Of a DNA stretch of 64,000 nucleotides, positions 23,267 to 34,139 are shown piece by piece (position 1 is the first letter of the stretch; each line of letters begins with the position of its first letter). The translations under genes and the position numbers were made by a program. The notes below the pieces were generated by a model. That model saw only the letters and a program-made list of their open reading frames with translations, did no database searches and was not told the DNA's origin. Source of the DNA: Chara braunii (lineage: Eukaryota; Streptophyta; Charophyceae; Charales; Characeae); contig BFEA01000234.1 in assembly GCA_003427395.1 (NCBI GenBank), positions 171,727-235,726 on the forward strand, written 5' to 3'.

Positions 23267-24657
23267 CCCCCTTTTCTTTTGAATCATTTCATTTTCGAGC
23301 CGGACTGCATACACTAAGGCTTATCACCTGTTTACGGATTGGACTTGGGGGGTAGTACGTGTGCTTTCCCTCCTTCCCAATCAGAGGGCAGCCGTTGGAA
23401 GATTGGAACGTGAAAAGAAAAGGAAAAGAAAAAAGAAAAGGAAAGAAGAAGAAAAAGAAAAGGTATAGACTCGGAGGAATGAAGCGAAAGGAAAGAAACT
23501 GGGGGCTGGCCGGGAAGAGGGGGGATGTGACGGACCCGCCGAGATGGCGGTCCGTCAGGATCAAGACGAAGGGTTGAAGGGGGAGGAGATGGAGATGGAG
23601 ATGGAGCTGGAAGGGACAGTGCAGCTCCGCCGCAGACTCAACACGCACGTACTCCAAATGTGCAGAATGAAGAATGAATGGAAAACAGACAACAGCTGGG
23701 GTATTCCCCCAGCGGACTGACTGGACTGGATTGGACTGGCCTGGTACCGACAGTGGTACCGGGCAGGACTGGACTGGACTGGAACAGCACACGGCCTGTG
23801 GGATCAGGCCACGGCCTGGTCCCACAGGCCGAACAGGCAAATAGCCCGGTAGGCCCTGGCTGTGGGCCAGGGCAGATGGAGGCCCGCTGCAGGGGAGCGG
23901 GAAGATTGGGAAATAGAGTCGGGGGGATATAAGCCGAAATGGGGAAAAAAAGTCAACCACCCAGACCCCTTTTGAAGTCTCAGAAAAACCCTTCAGAGAA
24001 GTTCGGACCCTTGAAAAACAAGTGGTTAGGAAAGAGTTTGATCTGGAGCACATTCATTACATGGAAAAGGAGGAGGCCGGGAGTACCTCCACAAACAACC
24101 TGGAAAGCAAATACTGGGACCATTACCCAGCTTGGGTTCAGGCGTTGGGATGAGTCCAGTGGCAGAAATGGCCAATGCAAGACCGCTGCCATGACAGTTA
24201 CCCAACCCTGGGAACAAAGGAAATCCACATGCCATTGGCCTGAAAAGCCATACAAACCAAGGAGCTCCTTTTCCGCGATATATGCCCTTTGATTTTCTTT
24301 TTCTTTTTTTTCCGGGAAGAAGTTGAGACAGCTGTTAGTCACAGGGAGCAATGGATGCCTGCCAGACCGTTCGACTTCACATCTTCATTCTTTTTTAGAA
24401 CTTCACTCTGGACCCGAAGTAAGGTCAGATTCATCCACTCAGGACGGGAAGAAATGTGTCTACCTTACTTTGGGCCCAGAGCGGATGAATCCCCTCCCGA
24501 CAACGGAAATCACATCCACAGCTTGGTATGCCTTTTTCCTATTCTTTTTCTTTTCTTCTCTTCGCAAGAAACACGGGCCCAGTGCCCAAGGGGCCAAGTC
24601 TTATATTTGCAATTGAGAGCCGTTGAGGCCGGGGTCCTCACAGTCTACCAGGGGCTC
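23267..24657. other. Non-coding interval with tandem GGACT words and a hairpin
   Basis: Positions 23716-23783 repeat actggactgg words. Positions 23800-23833 form a hairpin in which cggcctgtggga pairs with tcccacaggccg. Positions 24072-24140 are the second copy of the dispersed repeat at 300-372. G/A-rich and T-rich runs are common. No gene is recognised. Confidence 0.5.
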
Positions 24658-24811
24658 ATTCCCACCTGTCATTTTCGTTGTAGGAGGCAAGTACCACGAA
24701 GAGAATGGTGGGCGCCTAAGGACCATGGATTGACACAATCCATCGATGGTCCCTAGACGCCCGCCAGTCGGTTCGTGGTAGCCTCCTACAATGGAAAGGC
24801 GCAAGTGGGAC
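24658..24811. mobile_element. Foldback element, family A copy 2 (inverted)
   Basis: The left arm cccacctg-cattttcgttgt and the right arm ggaaaggcgcaagtgggac mirror the arms of 2463-2609 in reverse order, with a longer centre (gattgacacaatccatcgatgg). An extra ag/gt insertion in one arm (ggaggcaagtaccacgaa) breaks the pairing slightly. Confidence 0.8.
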
Positions 24812-25692
24812 CGATCCCCCCGGATGGGAACCGCTTGGTGCATTACCCAGTTTCTCTCTCACTTTTTTTTTTTTTTTTTTTAAGAAAGGCCCTTGCGATA
24901 TTTCTCTATCCAAGTGGTGGTAAGAGAACCGTCAGAATTGAGGGCTTATCTGTCGGGCTGCTCCATCTATTGGTGGGGAGCGGCACCTGCTGGAAACCGG
25001 GTCCAGCGTTCCATTGATACATCATGCAGCACTGAGATTGATGTTTGTTGTTTCCTGGGACTGTGGTTATTATTAAGTCATCCTGAGGCTCCGTCATCCC
25101 ATGGAGCTGCTAATATCACCCTTCCCATTTTAGGAGCACCCCATTATCTATTAACCCAACCCTATTTCAGCGGCCCCCCTATTTGATCATTGCTAAAGTG
25201 CAGTTGGCTCTTGATGCACTGAGCATATGTGCCAGATGTATCCTACACTGTAGGTATGGCTGATTGTAAAAAACAGAAATGCAGTTGCGATGGCAGTCAG
25301 CCAAAGGGTTCATCTGCGAAAGTGAAATTCGGCAGGCCGCACTATTCAGTAGCATGAGTTTCTTGTCTACATGACAACCTACGTCAAGCCTGCCGCTGAT
25401 CTGTGATTACTTTACCCTAGGGCTGCTGAGTTACCCTACCAATCTTGTAGCTCCTGTTTTCCAGTACCGTAGCCCAACCTTAGTGCAGCCCGTCCCTGAG
25501 CATTGGCATGTTACATGGCCATTCCCTGACTATGTCTGCCGCAGTGAATAGCAGATGTCTTTTCTGACTCCTATTCTGACTTGCAGTTTGTATTGGTAGC
25601 CGGGTCTACATTAATTAGTCTGGTCTTTCTTCTCTGTCGAAGATACCGGGTCTGTGGTCTGTTTCCACTGTTGTTGTAGGGCACATCCGCCT
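24812..25692. other. Non-coding interval with a dispersed repeat copy
   Basis: Positions 24958-25012 repeat 5229-5290. The rest shows no gene, no tRNA and no strong repeat. Confidence 0.5.
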
Positions 25693-25819
25693 TCATTGCT
25701 CCATCTGATCCCTATACCTCTGTTGTTGCTCCCTTGGTGTGCTCGCCTGGCCAGGACTTATGTATTGGCAGCTGTTTGGGGGTTGGAAATGGGACAGGGA
25801 AGGAGAAGGGGGTCGAGGT

Positions 25820-26905
25820 GTCAGGGGCAGGGGCTCCACGGGTAGGGGAGGGGTGGTTGGGGAGGTGAGGGCAGACGAAGGCGGGGCTTGCGACTGTGTG
25901 TGAAGTGGATGCGGGGGAGGAGGTTGCGGTCGTGTTGCTTCCGACGACAGAGGGGGTGTCGAGGGGGTTGGCCGGGTGTGTGGTGACTGTGGTGGGTGAG
26001 CAGGAGTCTGTGATGGAGATTCCATAGGAAGTGGTGGGGTGGATAGGGGGGTATTGGAGTCCTGTGTTGACGTAGGCCGAGGGGATTCCACAGGAAATGG
26101 GCCAGAATGAGGGAGGGCGGCAAGGTATGTCAGGGGGGGCGGGGGGGTGAGTGGGGGTGGCATGTNAGGAAGTGAAGGGTTAGTTGGGTTTGTGCTCTTG
26201 GGTGGGGAAGGTATGAAGGATGGTTCCCCTGGTGATTGTCGAGCGAACGAAGGTGGCGACTTCCATTGCCATCTTTGTTCGTCCTTCCACCAGGGTCTCC
26301 ATATCAGATTCTCATTCCCATCCAACGATCCAATCTTTTGTGTCGGGTCCAACCACATTTGTTTGAAGTTTGTGGTGTATTCTTCAATTTTCATTCGATC
26401 TGTGGTGGATGATAGTTTTTCTTCAAAGCTCTTCCATGCTTTCTGAATGCTGATTCTTACTGTTTCTGTTATTTGGTGTTTAGCTTGGAGGTAGCCGAAG
26501 GTGTGTTCTCTCCTCTCGTGAGAACAGTGAGCCCTCCATATGGTTATCGACACTTCCAGCCTTGTGATTCTAAACAGGTTTAGCTGAAAATAGACCATGT
26601 AGCCTTCACGTGAGATGATTGATCTAGCAGCGGCACCTTCAGGTCCCACGGCAGATTAGTCTGTGTGAGATGTTTCCCTGCCGCAGCCCACCACCTCCAT
26701 ATCTGCTTTGCCAATGGGCATTCCAATAACAAGTGCTCCAGGTTTGCAATGTGCTTTTGGAATGATTTTCCACAATATGTACACATAGGTGAGAGGATAC
26801 CTCTTTGTTCAAGAGTGGATCTGGTCACCAGCCAGTCCGGTGTTGGCAGGCATCGATATATAATCTGCCATTGCAGAGCCCGGTGGGAGATGGGAGTTAT
26901 ATGAG
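25820..26905 (-). pseudogene. LINE reverse transcriptase tail with zf-RVT domain
   Basis: Minus-strand reading from 26905 gives RALQWQIIYRCLPTPDWLVT, then RSTLEQRGILSPMCTYCG and EHLLLECPLAKQIWRWW. This is the zinc-binding region (CX2C...HX4-6C, then IW) found after the reverse transcriptase of plant non-LTR retrotransposons. A frameshift near 26.6 kb leads into a second frame (FRITRLEVSITIWRAHC, VRISIQKAWKSFEEKL), a plausible C-terminal part of the same ORF2. A Pro/Ser/Thr-rich tail follows to about 25.82 kb, with one N at 26166. The RT domain itself is not in the window, as expected for a truncated or rearranged copy, although LINEs usually lose 5' sequence in just this way. Confidence 0.7.
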
Positions 26906-27085
26906 AGAATCAGATTCTGCTCGATTGAAATTCTTTAAGCTTGTTCGAGGATAGAGTCTCTCCACCACCTGTTTCTTATTATGTTTACTGTGTTGACTGT
27001 TTTGTGTATTCTTTTATATCCGTCTTTGACAATATACTTCCAGATTCGAAGCGGTTTGGTTTCACCCCATCGCCACTCCATAGAA
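26906..27085. other. Spacer between LINE remnant and E2
   Basis: No feature is recognised. Confidence 0.5.
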
Positions 27086-27197
27086 CTGCGATGTCGTCAA
27101 AACGTTCATTTTTTATTTTTTGCGCGAAATTGAAAGTCCATTTTATTTCGATTTTTGTATGTAATTTATGAAGTCTTTTATGGGTATAGTGTCAGCG

Positions 27198-27270
27198 GTC
27201 AGGGGTAAAGGGGTAAGGGGTAAGGGATAAGGGGTAATATGGGTAAGGGGTAAGGGGTAAGGGGTACGAG
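27198..27270 (-). repeat. GGGGTAA heptamer array (E2 tail)
   Basis: About nine heptamers (aggggtaaggggtaaggg pattern), sister to 18309-18445. Confidence 0.85.
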
Positions 27271-27499
27271 ATCATCTAAAGTAACACTGTAATGGTGTTC
27301 AATCGGGCATGTCGCGTTGTTGCTTTGTTAAATACATTCGAACATGTTCATGGGTGTCTATCCAGCAGAGCCAATGAACTCTTTACATTTGCAAAAAAAT
27401 GAACAAATGTTTTGCTTTGATAATGTCGTCTATCAAATGTCCTTTGTTGCACAACTAACTCCTACGTCGGTGTGACAAGTACATCTAAAGCGATCCGTC

Positions 27500-28319
27500 A
27501 CCTTATATTGTGGATGTCGTCGAAAGAGAAGTTGAATGGCGGAAGAAATCCTCTTGCCAACAGTGACGCATATGTTAGCATAAATACACCGCATTCGTTA
27601 ATGCCGCGCTGTCTAGGAATGCCTGACACATTTCATATGTGGTTGAAATCTTTTGTATCCACCACCTTACCCTGTTCAACCGATCTTTCGAACAAGAATC
27701 TTGCGAAACCACATGTCACTTTCCTTGCCAATTCTTTGTCAAGGGTAAGCGAGTCGTAGTACTCCATTTTCTGGCGCCTTAAGTCTGATATTACTAGTGT
27801 GCAATGGTTGGACATCTGAACATGGAATGGAGCTATTATTAAGTCCACGTCACCTGCATCGATATCTGTCATCCACTTTTGCACTGCGCTATATTGGTAT
27901 TGCATGTCGTCGTCGAACAATTTCGCGAAGAAGAAGGAACTAAAAATTGATGTTATCGGGATGCGCTCTTTTCCTTCTACTACGGTTTCGTCTTGTTCAC
28001 TATCACACTCGCGATGGCTTATGCGACACATGTTGTCAAGCCTACCGAGGTTCAAATAAAAGTTAACTATGTCGGTGTTCAACCAATTGCCTTGAAACAG
28101 TATCAACCTCAAATCATTCCCGGCTAGTGTTAGTTCTTCTTTTGTTGCCCCGTTGTACGTGGATGTCCAGACCGTTCGATTCTCCGCTTGCACTGAATCT
28201 CGTAAATGTTGCACCGCGACCGTCTCCTTCTCCGATAACTTATCCGTTGCTAAGCGGATCGTCCATCCTTGTTTGCATCTTCGTACTTCTTCTATGTTCC
28301 TCCTTTCTGCACATGACAA
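27500..28319 (-). pseudogene. Ulp1/C48-like protease module of E2
   Basis: From 28319 the frame contains WLNTDIVNFYLNLGRL, then VQKWMTD, DLIIAPFHVQMSNHC, and KMEYYDSL. This is the entry motif, catalytic-His region and catalytic-Asp motif of Ulp1/SENP-type cysteine proteases. The frame is then broken by a TGA at 27633-27635. E1 has Trp at this place, so a TGG-to-TGA change is likely. After the stop the same frame continues as GIPRQRGINECGVFMLTYA, with the catalytic Cys at 27591-27593. All three catalytic residues are thus encoded, but a single stop separates Cys from the rest. Residues before the protease (EVRRCKQGWTIRLATDKL) also match E1. Confidence 0.7.
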
Positions 28320-28958
28320 TGCATTATGCGCCAGCGTAAGCTATCGTTATTGGGGCCTGCCATATTTGCATGTTAGAAACGGCGGAGAAAATTTCAATTG
28401 CTAAATCCTGGCAACATGATACTATAGCGAGTTGACATGAATACCCCGGCCTCCGTCTTCCTTGTAATATGCCGCATAACACAACTACAAATTTTTCCAA
28501 TTTTCGTGTATTTTTTTAAAGCAAATCGATCAATGATACTTATCGAGATCTATGGTGGTTAACGGTAACCCTGCTTCCATCTGTTCTCTGATGTTCATGT
28601 TCACTACTCTTGGCAATATTTTGATTATAAGTTCACTACTCCAGCCTTGTTGTTTCACATATTTTCACGTTCTTTTTTTTTTTCTATTTCATTATTATGA
28701 TTTTTTTTTTTCAAGTTCGTGGGGATTTAGGTTAAGACGACCATTCGCAGCGCGCTAGAAGATGGCATAACAAGTTCTCTGAAATTAGAGGTGTCCTTGA
28801 CACATGGAATCAAAGTGCCCCATATAGTGTGTTTTCATATGCCTTTATTATAAAACTGTACCAAACACGCGCACACAATTTAATCCACACACAGAACCCA
28901 ACGCTGCTGACGAGTCCACCTCTGCCTATTCACACACACACACACACATACACACACA

Positions 28959-29009
<51 letters not shown>

Positions 29010-29292
29010 CTACGTATCGAGATGGGGCACCCTCTATTATCGACAGTGCCATTTCAAGAATTGCCTTGTCACAATAACACTTCCATTAAGACAACAATAT
29101 AACCCAAAACGCGTTTACACCCATTCCTGTCTAACATAGTTTTCTAACATAGTACCCAGCGACAACCTATCAATTTAACAAGAAATGCGTAGACACCCCA
29201 TGTGAGGACCGGGTGAATATCGCATCATGATTTGTGGTGCCACATCAATATAACCTGAAACGTGTAAACGCCCATGCCCGTCTAAGGCTTTC
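28320..29292 (-). other. Spacer or intron of E2 with a (CA)n array
   Basis: There is no coding match to E1. A (CA)n array occupies 28931-29007. A gatgcgtagg word at the end of the upstream frame (minus strand, about 29291) could be a splice donor, and the protease module starts about 970 bp later. An intron is plausible but unproven. Confidence 0.4.
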
Positions 29293-29772
29293 CTACGCAT
29301 CAAACACTGTTTTCTTAATTATTGCTCTCGTTGACCGTCTTGGTCGTTGCGCGTCCTCTTCATCATTACCTTCCACTCGTGGTGCAGCGTGGTCATCTTT
29401 CTGGTCGTTATCTTGGATCATATCCTCGCCCGTACTCTCTGATCTCATATCTATTATGGAAATGTGTTCGCGAGATCCCTCACCTTTCTTCGTCTCCTCT
29501 ATTGTTGCCGCCACCTGCTCTGGCGCCACCTTCACGGTCTGGCTTTCAACACCCTGGTCCGCATCGGTCTCCATCATTTCAGATACGCCTTGCCTCGCCG
29601 CCATTGTCACGACAAGAGACTCGAAAGATCCAACGATTGTTGCCCCATCGTTGACCCCGCGCGTTGGCGGCTCTGTCAATGTGCCCGACTCCATGTCGTC
29701 GCCGTCCTTGCGTATCATAGTGGAATCCCCCATTGCGCTTCTCTGCGTGCTTTGTTGATTACATGCTCGCAA
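29293..29772 (-). CDS. Acidic linker segment of the E2 protein
   Basis: About 160 residues, rich in Glu, Asp, Thr and Ser, ending RPRRSTRAIIKKTVFDA at a stop. There is no fold or motif beyond a short basic end that could act as a nuclear localisation signal. A compositionally similar segment sits at the same place in E1 (20292-20600), between the SIDWKI module and the protease, so it is probably a flexible linker of one long protein. It is separated from the previous module by about 60 bp and a stop, so a short intron or a nonsense change must lie between. Confidence 0.4.
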   Translation of the reverse strand: MRACNQQSTQRSAMGDSTMIRKDGDDMESGTLTEPPTRGVNDGATIVGSFESLVVTMAARQGVSEMMETDADQGVESQTVKVAPEQVAATIEETKKGEGSREHISIIDMRSESTGEDMIQDNDQKDDHAAPRVEGNDEEDAQRPRRSTRAIIKKTVFDA

Positions 29773-29832
29773 CTGTTCATTCTGTATGTGACCTGCGTTC
29801 GCACGTGTGTCCGTTTCGCAGCCTGCATCCCC

Positions 29833-31230
29833 TCAAGCCATCGCAACGATGGTGTTAGACGCGATGACGTCTTGAGTCTTCAGAGAGGTGATGCTATCGA
29901 TTCCTTGCACTGCTGACGCTTGTTTGATTTTCCAATCGATGGAGCCGTACGACACACTTGATGCAAGGTCGTAGAACTTTGTGCTGAATTCTAGTTGTTT
30001 TTTCGCACGCAAATGCTCAAACAAAGCTTTCGCCTTTGCCGCTACAGCCACCTCGGTTGCACCGACATTTTCTTGTGCAACCCGCCGAAAAAGTTGCGTC
30101 TCCGTCACGCTGTGCCATATCGCAGCGTCCTTTCTTTCCTTCGTGACCCATCCGCGGTCTTTTGTCTTCACAACCATTTGCCACTTGCCCGTAAACACGC
30201 ACGGTTCGAACACGCTCTCAAGCCAGAGAATATGATGACCCCAGTCCTTCTCCGATGACTCCTTGTACTTGTCTTGCAGCAAGTATGGCACTGAAGGGTC
30301 TTGAGCAAAGCCTTGAGGTAACGGTTTTCCTGGCATGAGCTTCGGCATGACAGCTGTCATATCCATGTCTTCATCTTCGTCTATGTCCATCGACGTGAGC
30401 GTTCGCTGCTCGGCCTGCGGTGCATGTGTCGATGATGGTCCAGTTGTCGGCGGGGTCATTTCACACTCATTTTCTCCTTCCCCTGTGTTGCCCCGTGAGT
30501 TAACAATTCCCTCACTCGCACCCACCGGGTTCGTTGGTACACCATTCTTTTCTCCCCTTGCATTCATTATATGTTCCACGTCTCCCTCACTAGCATGTGT
30601 CGCTCCCAAACCCGACCTCGCCTTCTCCGCATCTGCGTTGGTGCTCCCTTGCGGCTCCTTGGCACGTGCTCCCTGCGCCGAACGTCGTGTCGCGCGCGAC
30701 GGAACGTCCAAGTCGGAGTCTGACGTGTCTTCGTCACAATCGATGTTGTTGAAGTTCCCCGCTTTACGTGCCAAGTCTGCATAGTCCCTGCATGACAGTG
30801 CTCTTTTCTTCATATTGAAATACAGATGCTCACAACGTGCGACGAACATGTGGAAATGACCCATGTACGATCCGTGGTACTCGTTCATTGCTATCTCGAG
30901 TTCACTTTTTCTGATGATGTAGTCGTTATCAACCGCCGATTGTGGAGCGTCACCGAACAAGTAAGCCCACACTTTCTCCCTCTTCCTACCGAGCTTATAG
31001 TAGATGTCCCGGTCCTTGCGGTTCTCGACTTGGGGATTTTCGAACCTGCATTTGTTCCTCGGATCCTTCACATAAAACTCCAAAAACTTGGAAAGGTATG
31101 TGAGCTCTTTCGTCGTGTCGTCACACGCAAACACGTGGTGTCTGGCGCGAGCCAGTTCCCAAATCAGTCCCGCATGCACCCTGCCCAACAGCATCACGCC
31201 ATCGTCCTCCCTGATGAACGAGCTGCACAG
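29833..31230 (-). CDS. E2 HAGLIWEL/WGHHILW module, uncharacterised
   Basis: The frame is open from about 31230 (in-frame residues CSSFIREDDGV precede the first ATG at 31197), with a plausible splice acceptor actgtgcag just before. It contains LLGRVHAGLIWELARARHHV followed by FACDD, then RKDRDIYYKLGRKREKVW and YHGSYMGHFHMFVARCEHL, a 100-residue low-complexity acidic stretch, then DWGHHILWLESVFEPCV and SYGSIDWKIKQASAVQGI. Each block recurs in E1 (20.65-21.95 kb). The first block resembles a beta-strand/glycine-loop of a Rossmann-like fold with an acidic residue at the end of strand 2 (FACD), which might bind SAM, but no methyltransferase catalytic motif (such as a DPPY-type) is visible. Function unknown. 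Confidence 0.5.
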   Translation of the reverse strand: MCSSFIREDDGVMLLGRVHAGLIWELARARHHVFACDDTTKELTYLSKFLEFYVKDPRNKCRFENPQVENRKDRDIYYKLGRKREKVWAYLFGDAPQSAVDNDYIIRKSELEIAMNEYHGSYMGHFHMFVARCEHLYFNMKKRALSCRDYADLARKAGNFNNIDCDEDTSDSDLDVPSRATRRSAQGARAKEPQGSTNADAEKARSGLGATHASEGDVEHIMNARGEKNGVPTNPVGASEGIVNSRGNTGEGENECEMTPPTTGPSSTHAPQAEQRTLTSMDIDEDEDMDMTAVMPKLMPGKPLPQGFAQDPSVPYLLQDKYKESSEKDWGHHILWLESVFEPCVFTGKWQMVVKTKDRGWVTKERKDAAIWHSVTETQLFRRVAQENVGATEVAVAAKAKALFEHLRAKKQLEFSTKFYDLASSVSYGSIDWKIKQASAVQGIDSITSLKTQDVIASNTIVAMA

Positions 31231-31260
31231 TTTTCAGAGACGTGCTGACTTTCGTTCCAT

Positions 31261-32895
31261 CTAAGAATAAACCGCGTCGGTGTCGCCCTCCACGCCGATA
31301 CACTCCCCTGAGCACCTCACAAATTCACTCTCTTCAACGTTCAAATTTGTCAACTCGGCTCGCAATTTCGGCGCAACCGTTATATTGTCCAAATTGTCGT
31401 TCTCGGCGTGGAGGACAATAGTCATCATGTCAGTGTACCGAACTGCAATGTTGTCGTACTTGTTCAAGGTTGTCGAAGGTGTATAGTGTCTGTACCATGA
31501 CCCTGTGAGCACCTCAACATCATCCCAGTTGTATACACTCTGCATCACCTGTTTCTGGTGTTTCATCGGAGCGAAAATGATCAAGGCCCAGTTTTCGCCA
31601 CAGCATGTCATGAGGAAAGCGTACAGTTTGGAAAAGGCGTCATCATCCCACGGAACACATTTCAGTGATGTTGACATATCAAGAATGGTTGCCCGTATCT
31701 TCATCCCCCTCGCCGTACCAACAACCTCCTCGTTGTCCGTGAGCACTCCCTTCGGTTCGATTTCAAATGGCAGGATCGTGGTAATCCTCTTCCCCACTTC
31801 CCAAAAGATGTGACAAGCACTGGAGGATATCCGATTAACCTCCGCTCTCAGGTCGTCCAAGCAGTCGATTGCCTCGTAGATGAAACACTTGAGGTGGAAC
31901 GGGGTTTCCTTGTACATGCCTTGGGTTGCCTCTAGTCCCGCACCGTTCTCACCATTAATCTCATCAGGACCGCCCAAACGCCTCGGCACCTTCCTCGCCT
32001 TATCGTCAAGGATGCGGTCGCGTTCCTCGGTCCATTTCTTGTCCGTCAGATTGTTTTTGTCGTACCTCTCCAAGATGGTCGTATAACCGATGAAAAAGTC
32101 AGCGCTCCACTCTTCTTTTGACCTCCCCTCTACCTTAAACAATATGTAGTTGAACATACAGACCATATATCTTTCACGCTGAGTATATTTAACCAGGTCC
32201 GCCATGTTGCATCTACCACGAGGTACCGAACGTGATGTCACGATGACATCACCACGCATCATGTGGTGAAGCACCACTTGCTTCTCTCTCACTGTCATAT
32301 CGCCGAACAACTTGAAGATTGTCGGCGTCAAGTCAGGTATAGACACCGTTGCGCCTGATGGCCCCTTCCTGGCCTTGATGCAGTGGAACAGGACTTTTTT
32401 GCCGGAGTTGTGCTTGAGGAAGTATTGCCCAGGCAGCCTCCCTTCCACTTTCCTCGGCAGGTCGATGTATCTCACACCGTCGACTCGCGGCAATAGCCCC
32501 TTCTCGTACATGTTGAAGAATTTCTCTACTAGTAGCCATACTTTTTCGCCGCATTGCACAAGATTCATGTATCCGCGCATCTTGTTCGTCCAGTCCTTGC
32601 AGTAGTCGTTCTCTAGGGACGAGTTCATGAGACCGGAATCAGGTGTCATTTTGCAGGCGGCGTTCATGAACTCTTCCCATTTCTTTTTCCGTTTCATCCC
32701 CTCGACGTCATTCGGGGACACAGTCCCTGGCGGACGGATCCGACCATTCCTCTTATCCCAAAATGTTCTGATTTGGCGCACAGATGACGAAAACGATCTT
32801 GGGATCGAACGCTCCTCCCTCGTGTTGTCGAACGTCGAGACGTACGGATATCCTCTCTTTCTGTCATCAACATAGAATTCGTGAAAACCTAACAA
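31261..32895 (-). CDS. E2 544-residue module, uncharacterised
   Basis: A single open frame. Recognisable conserved-looking blocks are KRGYPYVSTFDNTREERSIP near the start, LENDYCKDWTNKMRGYMNLV, DVIVTSRSVPRGRCNMADLV, CGENWALIIFAP and YNWDDVEVLTGSW, the last two also found in E1 at 22.33-22.69 kb. The start is probably a splice acceptor rather than the nominal first codon: VDDRKRGYPY at this end looks like the continuation of VYFDDEQ at the end of the ParB-like module 2.5 kb upstream. It ends at 31261 with a TAG just after a GCG|GTTTAT word that could be a donor. No named domain is recognised and no transmembrane segment is present. Confidence 0.55.
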   Translation of the reverse strand: MLGFHEFYVDDRKRGYPYVSTFDNTREERSIPRSFSSSVRQIRTFWDKRNGRIRPPGTVSPNDVEGMKRKKKWEEFMNAACKMTPDSGLMNSSLENDYCKDWTNKMRGYMNLVQCGEKVWLLVEKFFNMYEKGLLPRVDGVRYIDLPRKVEGRLPGQYFLKHNSGKKVLFHCIKARKGPSGATVSIPDLTPTIFKLFGDMTVREKQVVLHHMMRGDVIVTSRSVPRGRCNMADLVKYTQRERYMVCMFNYILFKVEGRSKEEWSADFFIGYTTILERYDKNNLTDKKWTEERDRILDDKARKVPRRLGGPDEINGENGAGLEATQGMYKETPFHLKCFIYEAIDCLDDLRAEVNRISSSACHIFWEVGKRITTILPFEIEPKGVLTDNEEVVGTARGMKIRATILDMSTSLKCVPWDDDAFSKLYAFLMTCCGENWALIIFAPMKHQKQVMQSVYNWDDVEVLTGSWYRHYTPSTTLNKYDNIAVRYTDMMTIVLHAENDNLDNITVAPKLRAELTNLNVEESEFVRCSGECIGVEGDTDAVYS

Positions 32896-33276
32896 AATAA
32901 ATTGTTAGGTTTGCACGAAAATTTTTAAAGATTCTGATAATACTTTTTTCAGGCCTCCTACATGAACAAAATTTTATATGAAGTAAATTAACCGCAAAAA
33001 AAGAATAGAAAACTACTTTTTCAGGACCACTAGAAGTGATGAGGAGAGAAGCAAGTTTTTTTACAAAAAATCAGTACCTTGCAAAACACCGTTAATTCAG
33101 GAACTGAAATATCACAATATTTTGTTTAACTAAAAAAATCATATTTATAGTTCTGTAAGGTATGTAGCACGACGAATCTATTCGGGGGTTTCCCAAACAT
33201 GCACACATGCTCTCCTATTCACGAATACATTCGCTTGGATATGTTATCTCATACATGGACGAATTTTATTTTTTAA

Positions 33277-33553
33277 TTTTAAATCATCGTTGGCTAGAAA
33301 TTTGAAGATGTCCCCCAGACAAAAGTTGATTTAAATATTCTTTTACACAACATATATTTTTTTATAAGAGTTTTACAGTTAACTTAAAAATGGAGTTATA
33401 TTAATTTATAGTTAATTTTAAATCATCGTTGGCTAGGAATTTGAAGATGTGTTACAGGCAAAATTTGTTTTAATTATTCATTTACATAACATATATTTTT
33501 TGACAAGGGTTTTACAGTTAACTTAAAAATGGAGTTATATTAATTTATAGTTC
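33277..33553. repeat. 139-bp tandem duplication
   Basis: The units at 33277-33415 and 33417-33553 both begin with ttaaatcatcgttggctag and end with ttatattaatttatagtt, with scattered differences in between. Confidence 0.85.
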
Positions 33554-34139
33554 TATAAACTCGATTTCGCAGAGTCTGGTTTTTACCAAACTGCTAAAAA
33601 CGGTTTATAATTCTATAAATGAGTATTCACTGAAACTGTTTTTTTTAACATCTTTCGGGTTCGCCTTGTAGTCGTTAAAGGTTGTCTTGTTGGAGCTATG
33701 CTTTTTGTCAATGTACTGAGAACGACTTATAGTCCTATAACATGCTCTTTGTTGGAAAGAATTTTCTTGCACATTTTGAGAATCGCTAAACTTTTTGCCT
33801 GTTTTTTTGCCTCCTTTTTTGGGAAACAGTTAAAAACGTTCTCTTTTATGAGTCAAAAATAATAGTTTGACTTCTACTTTTTTATTCTATAAAAAATGTT
33901 AGGTTTTGTGGTTTTGTCAGGTTTTCACGAATTCGGTTTTCGCAACCGTTCACGAGCTTCCCGTGTGTGCCCTCCGCTCAACACAAAAACATCGACGAGA
34001 CACTCTTTTTAAAGAAGCAACAATTATGGAGATTTATTTCAAAGTGATTCAGGTCATTTTCCAAAGATTTGTCCCTTAGGCGTTTCTAAGACCTCGGTTT
34101 CAAAGTAGCAATTTCTATTACTTTTTGGCTCGTTCTTGC

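Noticed and set aside
25693-26180. Proline-rich extracellular-type protein
   Set aside because: The frame continues from a LINE C-terminal region and contains an N; it is better read as the tail or flank of that remnant.
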